In this document: piece after piece, positions 18,049 through 27,330 of the stretch
How positions within the stretch are numbered: position 1 is the stretch's first letter
Layout: each line of letters opens with the position of its first letter
Origin: Mycolicibacterium rhodesiae JS60
Lineage (GTDB): Bacteria; Actinomycetota; Actinomycetes; Mycobacteriales; Mycobacteriaceae
Direction of reading: 5' to 3'
DNA: 64,000 bases
Assembly: GCA_000230935.2 (NCBI GenBank)
Contig: AGIQ01000002.1
Location: 620,001-684,000, forward strand
Program-made: the position numbers and the translations under genes
Notes under the pieces: model-generated
Databases searched by the model: none
Seen by the model: only the letters and a program-made list of their open reading frames with translations
Told to the model about the DNA's origin: nothing

Positions 18049-18542
18049 CGGCGCGCGACAGCCAACGCTCCCGCGTCTACGCGGCCGAAGAGTTCGTCCG
18101 CACCCTCTTCGACCGTGCCGCTCAACACGGTTCACGCACCATCGACTTCTTCGGCGCCCAGCTCACCCTGCCTCCGGAGGGACGGTTCGCGTCCATCGCC
18201 TCGGTACAGCGCTACGTCGACGACGTTCTCGCGCTGCCCGCCGTGACCGCCCGCTGGCCGGGACCGGGCCCGCTCAGTGTGCGCCCGCGTCGTGCCGCCG
18301 GCGCCGCCCACTACGAAAATGTTTCCGGCACAGGCATTATCGCGGTCCCGGACCGGGACTCCGCCGACTGGGCGATGCGGGAGCTGGTCCTGCTCCACGA
18401 GGTTGCCCACCACCTGACACCACAGGGCCCGGCCCACGGGCCGGACTTCATCTCGTCGTTCTGTGAGCTGGCTGCCCTGGTGATGGGACCGGAGGTCGGC
18501 CACGTGCTGCGGGTGGTCTACGCCAAAGAGGGCGTGCGATAA
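18045..18542 (+). CDS. Putative zinc metallohydrolase with HExxH (Rv0185-like)
   Basis: 165-residue protein with H-E-V-A-H (His118, Glu119, His122) and a third candidate ligand in A-H-G-P-D-F (His131), the layout of small gluzincin/metzincin-like peptidases. No signal peptide or membrane segment, so it acts in the cytoplasm. It matches the actinobacterial family seen as Rv0185. Start GTG at 18045 overlaps the DUF2786 gene. Substrate unknown; its fixed pairing with the DUF2786 protein suggests a partner or substrate relation. Confidence 0.82.
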   Translation: MTARDSQRSRVYAAEEFVRTLFDRAAQHGSRTIDFFGAQLTLPPEGRFASIASVQRYVDDVLALPAVTARWPGPGPLSVRPRRAAGAAHYENVSGTGIIAVPDRDSADWAMRELVLLHEVAHHLTPQGPAHGPDFISSFCELAALVMGPEVGHVLRVVYAKEGVR

Positions 18543-18565
18543 GCGAGCAGGAGCACCATCTGCAC

Positions 18566-18625
18566 GTTGAAACCGCACTGAGAGCGAACATTTCGCTCAG
18601 ACCTCGCTCTGAGTGCGGTCTCAAC
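18566..18625. terminator. Long inverted repeat between convergent genes
   Basis: Arms of 22 bases (18566-18587 and 18604-18625) pair with two mismatches. A smaller perfect hairpin, GAGCGAA-CAT-TTCGCTC (18582-18598), lies inside. It separates the HExxH gene from the molybdopterin oxidoreductase gene and probably stops transcription from both sides. Confidence 0.6.
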
Positions 18626-18660
18626 GCGGGCGAGGCCCGGCGCAAGGAACCTCGGGACCG

Positions 18661-20883
18661 CTACCCCGCCCGGGCGACCTCGACCGGCAGCGCGTTGAGC
18701 ACGGCGGTGCCCGACAACGGATCCAGGCGTGTGCCGTCGTTCAGGTTGTTGACGTTCACGCCAGGCTCCCGTGCGGCCACCTGCATCCGGGTGCCCGGCT
18801 CGGTGTGACCCCAGCCGTGTGGCAGTGACACCACGCCCGGCCGGATCGCATCGGTGATCTCAACGGGCACTTCGAGTTTCCCGCCCGGACCGGTGATCAC
18901 AGCCATATCCTCAAGGCCCAGTCGCGCGGCGTCGTCGGGATGGATCTGCAGTGTGCAGCGATTGGACCCGCCCGACAGCGCGGGCAGGTTGTGCATCCAG
19001 CTGTTGTTCGAGCGCAGGTGGCGCCGCCCGATCAGCAGGAAACCCGGCGCCGACGTCAGCGACGTGAGCAGCCGCGGGATATCGGCCAGGATCAGCTCCG
19101 GATCCAATTCGACTGTCCCCGAAGGCGTTCGGAGAACCTCGGGAATGCGGGGGACCAGTGCGCCGAGGTCCACTCCATGGGGGGTGTCCTTCAGCTTCTG
19201 CAGGGTCAGGCCCTCGGGGTTGGTGCCGAACGCATCACCGAACGGGCCCAGCCGCAGCATCATGTCCAGCCGTCGCTCGTAGCCACGGCCATCGGGCAGC
19301 ATCGCCGTCAGCTCCTCGACCGACCGGCCGGCGACGGGGGAGTGCTCGTCGGCGACTTCCTTGCTCAGCGTCGCGCCGATCACCTGGTCGTCGACCAGCT
19401 TCGGGTCGGCGTCGGGACCCATGCCCAGCACGATCAGTGCCAGCCGGGCGAGGATCTCGCACTCGTCGGGCCGTCCCTCCGGGAGCGGCAGCACCGGCGG
19501 GGAGAACCGCGCGTTGTTGCGCACCGCCACGGCGCTGAGCGCGAGGTCGAAATGCGCTGCGCGAGAAGGCGGAGGCGGAGGCAGGATCACGTCGGCATGC
19601 CGGGTGGTCTCGTTGAGGTAGGGATCCACCGACACCATGAAGCCGATGCTTTCAAGGGCATCGGCCAGGCGGGCACCGTCCGGCGCAGACAACACCGGGT
19701 TGCCCGCGATGGTGATCATCGCCCGGATCTGGCCCTCGCCCGGGGTTTCGATCTCCTCGGCCAGCGCGACCGCGGGCATCTCGGCGAGCACCTCGTTGTG
19801 ACCCGAGACCCGGCTGCGCCAGCGACCGGTCTTGAAGCCTCGGCCGGGACGCGCCGGTCGCGGGGCGCCGGCGATCGGGGAGCTGGCGAACATCACCCCG
19901 CCGGGCCGGTCCAGATTGCCGGTCAAGATGTTGACCACGTCCACCAGCCAGCTGGTCAGCGTGCCGAACTCGACCGTCGAGGTGCCGATCCGGCCGTAGA
20001 CCGCCGCGCTGGGGGCGGCGGCGATTTCGCGTGCGAGGGTGCGGATTTCGTCGGCATCGACACCGCAGTGCCCGCAGACGTCCTCCGGCGCGAAGTCCTG
20101 CGCGGCCGCCCGCACCCGATCCAGCCCCGTGACGTGGTCGGCGAGCACGCCGAGGTCGACCAGATCCTCGTCGAAGAGCACGTGCACGACCGCGAACAGC
20201 AGCGCGGCGTCCGAGCCGGGGCGCACAGGCAGGTGCCGGTCGGCGAGTTCGGCCGTGCGGGTACGGCTGGGATCGATCACCACCAGCTTGCCGCCGCGGC
20301 GGCGCAACGCCTTGATCTTGCCGGGGAAATCGGCAGCGGTGGCCAGAGAACCGTTGGACACCAACGGGTTTCCACCGATGATCACCAGATAGTCGGTGCG
20401 GTCGAGGTCGGGCACGGTGAAGGCCACCGGATTGCCGTACAGATAGCCGCAGGACACATGCTTGGGCATCTGATCCAGGGTGCTGGCGGAGTACACCTGC
20501 CGAGTGCCCAGCGACTTGATGACGACGGGCCCGTAGAGGGAACCGGCGATGGTGTGTGCGCTGGGGTTACCCAGGTAGACCCCCACCGACGCACCGCCGG
20601 TCTCGCCGATGACGCGTTGCAGTCCCTCGGCGGCCGCGGCGAAGGCTTCCGGCCAGGTGGCCTCGACCAGTTCGCCGTCGCGGCGCACGAGCGGGTTCTG
20701 CAACCGATCGGGATCGTTGTCGAGCTCGGCGAAACTGGCGCCCTTCGGGCAGATGAAACCATGGCTGAAGACGTCGTCACGATCGCCCCGGGCCGAGGCG
20801 ACCCGGTCGTTGTCATCGATGGTGAGGACCAGCCCGCAGGTGGCCTCGCACAGCGGGCAGATACGCAAAGCGGTGCGGGTCAT
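18661..20883 (-). CDS. Molybdopterin-dependent oxidoreductase (Rv0197-like)
   Basis: 740-residue DMSO-reductase-family enzyme. The N-terminus carries a [4Fe-4S] site, Cys9, Cys12, Cys16 and Cys45, followed by the molybdopterin-binding domains, and the C-terminal dinucleotide-binding domain has the usual R-x-x-x-N-N-S-W and P-H-G-W-G-H blocks. No twin-arginine signal, so it is cytoplasmic. The ATG at 20883 is chosen; a GTG three codons upstream is possible. The electron donor and substrate are unknown; Rv0197-type enzymes are uncharacterised formate-dehydrogenase/nitrate-reductase relatives. Confidence 0.9.
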   Translation of the reverse strand: MTRTALRICPLCEATCGLVLTIDDNDRVASARGDRDDVFSHGFICPKGASFAELDNDPDRLQNPLVRRDGELVEATWPEAFAAAAEGLQRVIGETGGASVGVYLGNPSAHTIAGSLYGPVVIKSLGTRQVYSASTLDQMPKHVSCGYLYGNPVAFTVPDLDRTDYLVIIGGNPLVSNGSLATAADFPGKIKALRRRGGKLVVIDPSRTRTAELADRHLPVRPGSDAALLFAVVHVLFDEDLVDLGVLADHVTGLDRVRAAAQDFAPEDVCGHCGVDADEIRTLAREIAAAPSAAVYGRIGTSTVEFGTLTSWLVDVVNILTGNLDRPGGVMFASSPIAGAPRPARPGRGFKTGRWRSRVSGHNEVLAEMPAVALAEEIETPGEGQIRAMITIAGNPVLSAPDGARLADALESIGFMVSVDPYLNETTRHADVILPPPPPSRAAHFDLALSAVAVRNNARFSPPVLPLPEGRPDECEILARLALIVLGMGPDADPKLVDDQVIGATLSKEVADEHSPVAGRSVEELTAMLPDGRGYERRLDMMLRLGPFGDAFGTNPEGLTLQKLKDTPHGVDLGALVPRIPEVLRTPSGTVELDPELILADIPRLLTSLTSAPGFLLIGRRHLRSNNSWMHNLPALSGGSNRCTLQIHPDDAARLGLEDMAVITGPGGKLEVPVEITDAIRPGVVSLPHGWGHTEPGTRMQVAAREPGVNVNNLNDGTRLDPLSGTAVLNALPVEVARAG

Positions 20884-20949
20884 GCCTGCCACTGTGCTCT
20901 GCGGGCCGACGCTCTGGCAAGCCCAACCAACCGGATGGTCAGATTCCCG

Positions 20950-21711
20950 CTAGCTCGACCAGACCGGCGAACTCAGCGCCCCGTGGAGCGCCTCCGCAAT
21001 GCGGTCCAGGTGGCGGTTGAATCGCTCGGTCGGCGCGGGCACCGAAATCGCGACGATATTGCCGCCGACCGCTCGCCCGGCGATGCCCGCGGCCGAGATG
21101 CCGTCGGTGTGTTCGTCGCGGTCGAAAGCGACTCGGCTGGTGCGGATCTCGCGGATCTCCGCGCGAATCCTGTCGGCCTCCGACGGGTCGAGCGCAGCCA
21201 ACGCGGAGTCGACGTCGGCGTCGTCGAACAGCGCCAGCGCCGCCTTCCCGTTGGCGGTGTCATGGAGGGTGAAACGCCCGCCGACCGCCGAGACGGCACG
21301 CAGCCGGTGCGGTGACTCGATCTGGTCGATGAACAGCATCTGCCCGCCGCGGTACACCGAGAGGTCCGCCGTTTCCCCAGTGGCTTCGGCGACGCGTTCC
21401 AGGGTGGGCCGGAACGCCGAGGTGATGTGCGCGGCGTTGGCGCTGGCCAAGCCGAGCAGTCGTTCGCCCAGGATGATGCGGCCGTCGTCGTCCATGGCGG
21501 CGAACCCCACCTCGACCAGACCGAACAGCAACCGGCGCGCGGTGGACTTGGCCAGACCCAGCCTGCTGTGCAGGTCAACGAGCCGCAGCCGGCCCGGAGC
21601 GGTCGCGATTTCGTCGAGTGCGGCCGCGGCGCGGCGCAGTACCTGAATGCCGTCGTCGCGGGCGCTCGACCCGCTGTTATTGCCGACTACGGAAATTTCC
21701 GGATCTGCCAT
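20950..21711 (-). CDS. IclR-family transcriptional regulator
   Basis: 253-residue regulator with an N-terminal winged helix (about 20-80; L-V-D-L-H-S-R-L-G-L-A-K-S-T-A-R-R-L-L) and a C-terminal IclR effector domain (about 95-250). The ATG at 21711 is chosen because GGGA lies upstream and the preceding residues are not family-like. It diverges from the flavin oxidase / PhlG-like operon, and a perfect 7+3+7 palindrome lies between them, so it most likely controls that operon in response to an aromatic or acid ligand. Confidence 0.9.
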   Translation of the reverse strand: MADPEISVVGNNSGSSARDDGIQVLRRAAAALDEIATAPGRLRLVDLHSRLGLAKSTARRLLFGLVEVGFAAMDDDGRIILGERLLGLASANAAHITSAFRPTLERVAEATGETADLSVYRGGQMLFIDQIESPHRLRAVSAVGGRFTLHDTANGKAALALFDDADVDSALAALDPSEADRIRAEIREIRTSRVAFDRDEHTDGISAAGIAGRAVGGNIVAISVPAPTERFNRHLDRIAEALHGALSSPVWSS

Positions 21712-21760
21712 CTCATCGTCCCTTCCCCGGACGTCCCCTGAGCGGTAGTGTGCCGCAATA

Positions 21761-21777
21761 CGGATCATACTGATCCG
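21761..21777. promoter_or_regulatory. Candidate IclR operator
   Basis: CGGATCA-TAC-TGATCCG, two perfect 7-base arms around three bases. It lies 50 bases from the iclR start and 25 bases before the start of the divergent flavin-oxidase gene, where it would overlap the core promoter (CATACT is a possible -10). Confidence 0.68.
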
Positions 21778-21801
21778 GAATGTGAATCAAAGGAGGCTTC
21801 G

Positions 21802-23142
21802 GTGGGATTACTGCCCGAGGGTCGCCATTTCTTCCGGGGCGACGATGGCTACGAAGAGGCACGTCGCACGACAGTCTGGAATCAGCGCGTGCCCGACCGC
21901 TATCCGGACGTCATCGTCCAAGCGGTCGACGCCGACGACGTGGTCGCCGCCGTGCGCTACGCCAAGGCCAACAACAAGCAGGTCAGCATCAAGTCCGGCG
22001 GGCACAGCTGGGCGGCCAGCCACCTACGCGACGGCGCCGTGCTGCTCGACATGAGCCGGGTCGATCAGACCAGCATCGACATCGACAACATGACCGCGGT
22101 CGCGGGTCCGGGCAAGGGCGGTAGCGTGCTGGCCGCCGAACTCGACGCGGTCGGCTTGTTCTTCCCCGCCGGGCATTGCAAGGGCGTGTGCATCGGCGGC
22201 TACCTGCTGCAGGGCGGCTACGGCTGGAACAGCCGGGTCGTCGGTCCCGCGTGTGAGAGCGTGATCGGCCTCGACGTGGTGACCGCCGACGGCGAGACCA
22301 TCTACATCGACGCTGACAACCACCCGGATCTGTACTGGGCCGCCCGCGGTTCAGGGCCGGGCTTCTTCGCCGTGGTCACCGCGTTCCATCTCAAGCTGTA
22401 CAAGAAGCCCGCGGTGCTGGGCAGCAGCTTCTACGCCTATCCCATCGACCTCGCCGACGACATCTACACCTGGGCGCGCGACATCTCCGCCGAACTGGAC
22501 CGCCGGGTCGAGTTGCAGATCGTGGCCACCAGCAGCGTGCCGAACGCGGGCCTCGACCAGCCGGCCATCGTGATGGCATCACCGGCCTTCGCCGACACCG
22601 AAGCCGAGGCTCGAGAGGCCTTCAGCGTCCTCGACCGGTGCCCGGTCGTCGACAAGGCCCTGGTTGCCATGCCCTATGCACCCATGGGCCTGCCCGATTG
22701 GTACACCGCGGTGATGAGCAATTACCTCGCCGATCACCGGTACACCGCCGACAACATGTGGACCAACGCCTCGGCCGCCGAATTGCTGCCCGGTATCCAC
22801 AACATCCTGGACACGCTGCCGCCGCATCCGGCCCACTTCCTGTGGCTGAACTGGGGTCCCTCACCGGAGCGTCAGGACATGGCCTACAGCCTGGAGAGCG
22901 AGATCTATCTCGCGCTGTACGCCGGCTGGACGGATCCCGCCGATGACGAAAAGTACAGTGACTGGCCACGTTCCAACATGGCGGCGATGGCACCGCTGGC
23001 CACCGGCATTCAGCTGGCCGACGAGAACCTGGGCAAGCGGCCCGCGAAGTTCGCCACCGACGAGGCCATGGCGAAACTCGACCGGGTGCGCGCCGAATAC
23101 GACCCCGATGGACGCTTCCACAGCTGGATGGGACGACTGTGA
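21802..23142 (+). CDS. FAD-linked oxidase of the berberine-bridge (BBE) type
   Basis: 446-residue flavoenzyme: an FAD-binding (PCMH) domain (about 35-205) and a C-terminal BBE segment ending in Y-D-P-D-G-R-F. His68 in S-G-G-H-S-W and Cys126 or Cys130 in the G-H-C-K-G-V-C-I-G-G block are where these enzymes attach FAD covalently at two points, so bicovalent flavin is likely. No signal peptide. The GTG start has a near-perfect AGGAGG 5 bases before it. The stop overlaps the next ATG by one base, so it forms a tight operon with the PhlG-like hydrolase under the IclR palindrome. Substrate inferred to be a phenolic or polyketide-like compound. Confidence 0.88.
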   Translation: MGLLPEGRHFFRGDDGYEEARRTTVWNQRVPDRYPDVIVQAVDADDVVAAVRYAKANNKQVSIKSGGHSWAASHLRDGAVLLDMSRVDQTSIDIDNMTAVAGPGKGGSVLAAELDAVGLFFPAGHCKGVCIGGYLLQGGYGWNSRVVGPACESVIGLDVVTADGETIYIDADNHPDLYWAARGSGPGFFAVVTAFHLKLYKKPAVLGSSFYAYPIDLADDIYTWARDISAELDRRVELQIVATSSVPNAGLDQPAIVMASPAFADTEAEAREAFSVLDRCPVVDKALVAMPYAPMGLPDWYTAVMSNYLADHRYTADNMWTNASAAELLPGIHNILDTLPPHPAHFLWLNWGPSPERQDMAYSLESEIYLALYAGWTDPADDEKYSDWPRSNMAAMAPLATGIQLADENLGKRPAKFATDEAMAKLDRVRAEYDPDGRFHSWMGRL

Positions 23143-23924
23143 TGGCCGAGACATACTTGGGCTACCGGCCCGGCGACGGGGACACCGCGTGGGGCAAGTA
23201 CTTCAACCCGGAGATGGCCGAGTTGCCCCGCCACGCCGTCGTCGCACTAGAGCACGGCCCGCAGGCCGATCAGGTGATGCTCGAATTCGATTCCGCTGCG
23301 ACCATTCTCGACGCTGGATATCAGCAGACCGAAAACGGCTACGGCGCCCTTCGCGGAGGCGGGTTCCACGTCGCGATCCGCACCGACATGCCCGACGTCA
23401 CGCCGGCGATGTGGGACTGGTGGTTCGCCTGGCACGGCAGCGAGTCCAGCCGCTACAAGCTGTGGCATCCGCGCGCGCACGCCTCGGCGCACTGGGGTGA
23501 CGGCGAGGTCGGCACCGGATACGTCGGGCGGGTCTCGGTGATCGAGGAGTACCTGGGCTCTGCCTACGCCAAGGCGGCCATCGCGTTCCTGGAGCCCGCT
23601 GCGATGGGGCTGGACGCGTCGCGGCTCGGCGGCGACGTCGCGGTCTGCGCACGGCTGGGTTCCAGCGAGGTGCCGGTGGACATCGGCTGGTTCGTCCACC
23701 ACATCCGCGCGGTTCCGGGCGGGGCCGAAATGCGGTCCCGGTTCTGGATGGGCGGACCGTACATCGGTGTGCGCCGCGGCAACCGATTGGCCGATTCGGT
23801 GATCCGCCCGATCGCTGCTCATCAATTGCCGGATGCGCGCGACCTGCTGGTGCACTGTTCGCAGGAGATGAACCACCTGGCAGGGTTTCTGCCGAGAATT
23901 TACGCCGAGTTCGCTGAGACCTGA
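23142..23924 (+). CDS. Diacetylphloroglucinol-hydrolase-like (PhlG-type) enzyme
   Basis: 260-residue protein of the DAPG hydrolase family, zinc enzymes that cleave a carbon-carbon bond between an acetyl group and a phenolic ring. The W-D-W-W-F-A-W-H block (91-98) and R-Y-K-L-W-H-P (104-110) are family signatures. Candidate zinc ligands are His109 or His113, Glu135 or Glu136, and the His238/Glu242 pair, whose four-residue spacing matches that of PhlG. Co-translated with the BBE-type oxidase. Mycobacteria are not known to use diacetylphloroglucinol, so the true substrate may be another acylated phenol or beta-diketone. Confidence 0.82.
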   Translation: MAETYLGYRPGDGDTAWGKYFNPEMAELPRHAVVALEHGPQADQVMLEFDSAATILDAGYQQTENGYGALRGGGFHVAIRTDMPDVTPAMWDWWFAWHGSESSRYKLWHPRAHASAHWGDGEVGTGYVGRVSVIEEYLGSAYAKAAIAFLEPAAMGLDASRLGGDVAVCARLGSSEVPVDIGWFVHHIRAVPGGAEMRSRFWMGGPYIGVRRGNRLADSVIRPIAAHQLPDARDLLVHCSQEMNHLAGFLPRIYAEFAET

Positions 23925-24028
23925 TCGGCGGCTCGGGCACCCGCGGACATTGCCAAATCCCCACCGCCGCCAACCTGAGGGGTTATCTTCCTGGGAGCAG
24001 CGTCGCGGTCGGCAAAGGGGTGGGGGCA

Positions 24029-25489
24029 ATGGTAGCTGCAGGGTGGATGAGCAGGGTCCGGCGAGGATCGACGGTCGGGGGCAGGAAGGCCGCGCTGTTC
24101 GGTGCGTCCGCCGTCACGGCCGTCGCGATGACGATGGGTTCGGTCGCCGCGCCGGTGGCACCCTCGGCAAACGCGGCGCTGACCCTCGACACGACCACCA
24201 CCGGGCCGCTGCTGTGGCTCGTGAACCAGCTCGGGGTGGACAGCTACACCTTCGACAATGTCCCGGTGGTCGGGTCGATCACGCTCGCGTTCGACTACAA
24301 CAGGGCCGATCCCGTCGGGCTGTACGACGACCTCAATGCGGCGACGTTCGGCAGCTTCAATCCGATCAATGCTTCTTTCACCCGGCCCAACATCCTGGCC
24401 TCGAGCCCCACTGGACCGCTCATGGTCGTGTCGGGGACGGGTGTGCCCGCCGCGCTGGCCACCTACCAGGCGATGCTGGCCAGCGCGAACGGCAACACGC
24501 CGCCGGGCTACACCCCGCTGACCCCACGGGGCAAGGTCAACTCGATCACCGGGGCGGCCTGCTCGTCGGGCCCGTTGTGCACTCAGGGCTACAACGTCAC
24601 CAACCTTCCGATTGCGTTGGTACGCAACCCCGAAACTCCGAACGGTGGTCTGTACGCCCGCTTTGCGCCGGTCTTCAACCTGTTCGGGATGAACCCGGTC
24701 AGCCCGACGGCCGGGTCCGGCTCGAGTGTCGGCATCAAGTTCAACGGCGCGTTCGTCAACGTCGCGCTGGGCTACGACATGTTGTCCGATTTCCCGGCGA
24801 CATTGAATCCCTTCTCGCTGGCCAATTCGTTCATGGCCAGTGTGCTGCCCACCTACCTGTTGGGTGGTGCGGAGTTGAAGGGCACCGATCTCTCCACGAT
24901 CGAGGGCAATCTGATCGCGCTGTTGACCCTGGGCGTGCCGAGCACCTCCTACAGCACGCTGGTGTCCTCCGACCTGCCGCTGCTGGAGCCGCTGCGGCTG
25001 CCGTCGCGAATCCTCAACGCCGTCTTCACGCAGGCGGGGATACCGATCACGTTGGGTACCCCGCTGGCCGACGCGCTGCAGCCGGCGCTGGAAATTCTGG
25101 TCAACACCGGCTACACCGACGTCCAGACGCCGAGCGAAGGTGGCACCTACAACCGCACGTATGACCAGTCGGGGCAATACATTCCGTTCCTGTCGCAGGC
25201 CACGCTGACTCCGCAGGAGTGGGCCGCGGTCCCCGGTGATGTGGTCAAGGCGCTGTTCACCGGGTTCCGAGATGTGCTGACCGGCAAGTCCACCACGACG
25301 CCCGACCCGGTGACCGAGCCCGAGACCCCGGTGGAGCCCGAGCCCGCGGCTTCCAGTGCTACGACGACACCCAGCGCCAAGGCCGGCAAGCCGTCCAAGA
25401 AGCTGAGTTCTGCTACGAGCAAGAAGAGTTCAGCGCCCAAGGCGTCGGCGAAGAAGGGTGTCGGCGGATCTAAGCGGGCGGCCAGCTAG
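24029..25489 (+). CDS. Large secreted protein with lysine/alanine-rich tail, function unknown
   Basis: 486-residue exported protein. A long signal peptide ends near residue 49 (A-N-A-A). The main domain (about 50-420) has no motif I can name with confidence; parts such as the strand pairs around G-L-Y-D-D-L-N and the repeated L-P-L-L-E-P-L-R-L-P pattern recall the PE-PPE-type hydrolase-like domain, but no catalytic G-x-S-x-G is seen. The last 65 residues are low complexity: proline/glutamate, then lysine/serine/alanine, a basic tail that could bind cell-wall polymers or nucleic acid. ATG at 24029 with AAAGGGG upstream. Confidence 0.75.
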   Translation: MVAAGWMSRVRRGSTVGGRKAALFGASAVTAVAMTMGSVAAPVAPSANAALTLDTTTTGPLLWLVNQLGVDSYTFDNVPVVGSITLAFDYNRADPVGLYDDLNAATFGSFNPINASFTRPNILASSPTGPLMVVSGTGVPAALATYQAMLASANGNTPPGYTPLTPRGKVNSITGAACSSGPLCTQGYNVTNLPIALVRNPETPNGGLYARFAPVFNLFGMNPVSPTAGSGSSVGIKFNGAFVNVALGYDMLSDFPATLNPFSLANSFMASVLPTYLLGGAELKGTDLSTIEGNLIALLTLGVPSTSYSTLVSSDLPLLEPLRLPSRILNAVFTQAGIPITLGTPLADALQPALEILVNTGYTDVQTPSEGGTYNRTYDQSGQYIPFLSQATLTPQEWAAVPGDVVKALFTGFRDVLTGKSTTTPDPVTEPETPVEPEPAASSATTTPSAKAGKPSKKLSSATSKKSSAPKASAKKGVGGSKRAAS

Positions 25490-25498
25490 CCGCTGCGC

Positions 25499-25554
25499 CG
25501 AGTGTGCGTAGAGATCGCATCCGTGGCTGTTCCGGCGATCTGGATGCACACTCG
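25499..25554. terminator. Long inverted repeat between convergent genes
   Basis: Arms 25499-25518 and 25535-25554 (20 bases each) pair with three mismatches around a 16-base loop. Lies 9 bases after the stop of the secreted-protein gene and 12 before the end of ilvD. Probable two-way terminator. Confidence 0.6.
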
Positions 25555-25565
25555 TTGCACGTTCA

Positions 25566-27263
25566 CTAGTTGCAGACGGCTCCGTTGGCCGCCGAGCCGA
25601 CAAGCTTGATGTACTTGGCCAGCACGCCGGTCTTGTACACCGGCGGCAGCGGCTCGAAACCGACCTTGCGGGAATCGAATTCGGCTTCGTCGACCAGCAG
25701 GTCCAGCGTGCCCTTGCCGACGTCGAGCCGGATCCGGTCGCCGTCCTTGATGAACGCGATCGGGCCGCCGTCTACCGCCTCGGGCGCGATGTGGCCGACG
25801 CACAGACCCGTTGTCCCTCCCGAGAACCGGCCGTCGGTCATCAACAGCACGTCCTTGCCCAGGCCGGCACCCTTGATGGCGCCGGTGATGGCGAGCATCT
25901 CGCGCATGCCCGGGCCGCCCTTGGGGCCCTCGTAGCGGATGACCACCACGTCGCCGTGGGTGATGGTGCCGTCTTCGAGGGCATCGAGTGCCGCCCGCTC
26001 GCGCTCGAAAACCCTTGCGGTGCCTTCGAACACATCAGAGTCGAAGCCGGCCGACTTGACCACCGCGCCCTCGGGCGCCAGCGAGCCGTGCAGGATCGTG
26101 ATGCCGCCGGTCGGGTGGATCGGGTTGTTCATCGCGCGCAGCACTTTGCCGTCGGGATCCGGCGGTTCGATGTGAGCGAGATTCTCGGCCATCGTCGCAC
26201 CCGTCACGGTGAGGCAATCGCCATGCAGCAGACCGGCATCCAGCAGTGCCTTCATCACCACGGGCACGCCGCCGATCTCGTCGACGTGCTTCATCACATG
26301 GCGGCCGAACGGCTTGACGTCGGCCAGGTGCGGCACCTTCTGCCCGACGCGGGTGAAGTCCGCAAGCGACAGCTCGACGTTGGCCTCCGAGGCGATGGCC
26401 AGCAGATGCAGCACCGCGTTGGTGGAGCCGCCGAACGCCATCACCACGGCGATGGCGTTCTCGAACGCCTCCTTGGTGAGGATGTCGCTGGTGGTGATAC
26501 CGCGTCGCAGCATCTCGACAACGGCCTCACCGGAACGGCGCGCGTACTCGTCGCGCCGGTGATCGATGGCGACTGGAGAGGCGCTCCCCGGCAGCGACAT
26601 ACCCAGTGCCTCGGCCGCCGAGGCCATCGTGTTGGCGGTGTACATGCCGCCGCAGGCGCCCTCGCCGGGACAGATCGCGCGCTCGATGATGTCAACATCC
26701 TCGCGCGACATCAGCCCGCGCGCGCACGCACCGACTGCCTCGAAGGCGTCGATGATCGTGACTTCCTTCTCGCTGCCGTCGGTGAGTTTGGCGACGCCCG
26801 GCATGATCGAGCCGTTGTAGAGGAAGACACTTGCCAGGTTCAGCCGGGCCGCGGCCATGAGCATGCCGGGGATCGACTTGTCGCAGCCGGCCAGCAGCAC
26901 CGAACCGTCGAGGCGCTCGGCCTGCATGACGGTTTCGACGCTGTCGGCGATGACCTCACGGGACACCAGGGAGAAGTGCATGCCCTCGTGGCCCATCGAG
27001 ATGCCGTCGGACACCGAGATGGTGCCGAACTCCAGCGGGTAGCCACCCGCCTCGTGCACGCCGCCCTTGACCGCCTGGGCGAGCCGTTGCAACGACATGT
27101 TGCAGGGGGTGATCTCGTTCCACGACGAGCCGACGCCGATCTGTGGCTTGGCCCAGTCGTCGTCGCCCATGCCTACCGCGCGGAGCATGCCACGGGCGGC
27201 GGCCTTCTCCAGACCGTCGGTGACGTCACGACTGCGGGGCTTGAGATCGGGCGTTTGAGTCAC
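25566..27263 (-). CDS. ilvD: Dihydroxy-acid dehydratase
   Basis: 565-residue IlvD/Edd-family enzyme of valine, leucine and isoleucine synthesis; it dehydrates dihydroxy acids to 2-keto acids using an iron-sulphur cluster and Mg. Cluster cysteines are visible at Cys54 (T-P-C-N), Cys127 (A-G-C-D-K-S) and Cys204 ([10 protein letters not shown]). The frame stays open far upstream, but only from the GTG at 27263 is the sequence family-like, and length agrees with IlvD. Matches Rv0189c in position. It diverges from the copper-responsive DUF305/ricR operon. Confidence 0.96.
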   Translation of the reverse strand: MTQTPDLKPRSRDVTDGLEKAAARGMLRAVGMGDDDWAKPQIGVGSSWNEITPCNMSLQRLAQAVKGGVHEAGGYPLEFGTISVSDGISMGHEGMHFSLVSREVIADSVETVMQAERLDGSVLLAGCDKSIPGMLMAAARLNLASVFLYNGSIMPGVAKLTDGSEKEVTIIDAFEAVGACARGLMSREDVDIIERAICPGEGACGGMYTANTMASAAEALGMSLPGSASPVAIDHRRDEYARRSGEAVVEMLRRGITTSDILTKEAFENAIAVVMAFGGSTNAVLHLLAIASEANVELSLADFTRVGQKVPHLADVKPFGRHVMKHVDEIGGVPVVMKALLDAGLLHGDCLTVTGATMAENLAHIEPPDPDGKVLRAMNNPIHPTGGITILHGSLAPEGAVVKSAGFDSDVFEGTARVFERERAALDALEDGTITHGDVVVIRYEGPKGGPGMREMLAITGAIKGAGLGKDVLLMTDGRFSGGTTGLCVGHIAPEAVDGGPIAFIKDGDRIRLDVGKGTLDLLVDEAEFDSRKVGFEPLPPVYKTGVLAKYIKLVGSAANGAVCN

Positions 27264-27308
27264 CGGACAAGTATGCCGTGGTCGCGGGTGGTGGCCAAAT
27301 TTCTTTTT

Positions 27309-27325
27309 ATACCCCCGAGGGGTAT
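27309..27325. promoter_or_regulatory. RicR/CsoR-type copper operator
   Basis: ATACCCC-CGA-GGGGTAT, a perfect 7+3+7 palindrome that fits the RicR pattern TACCC-N5-GGGTA. It lies just upstream of the TACGGT -10 box (27331-27336) of the DUF305 gene, so bound RicR would block that promoter until copper is present. Confidence 0.85.
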
Positions 27326-27330
27326 TCGGG

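Noticed and set aside
18940..21315. 791-codon open frame on the plus strand
   Set aside because: Antisense to the molybdopterin oxidoreductase and iclR, both clearly real; low-complexity Arg/His/Gly product.
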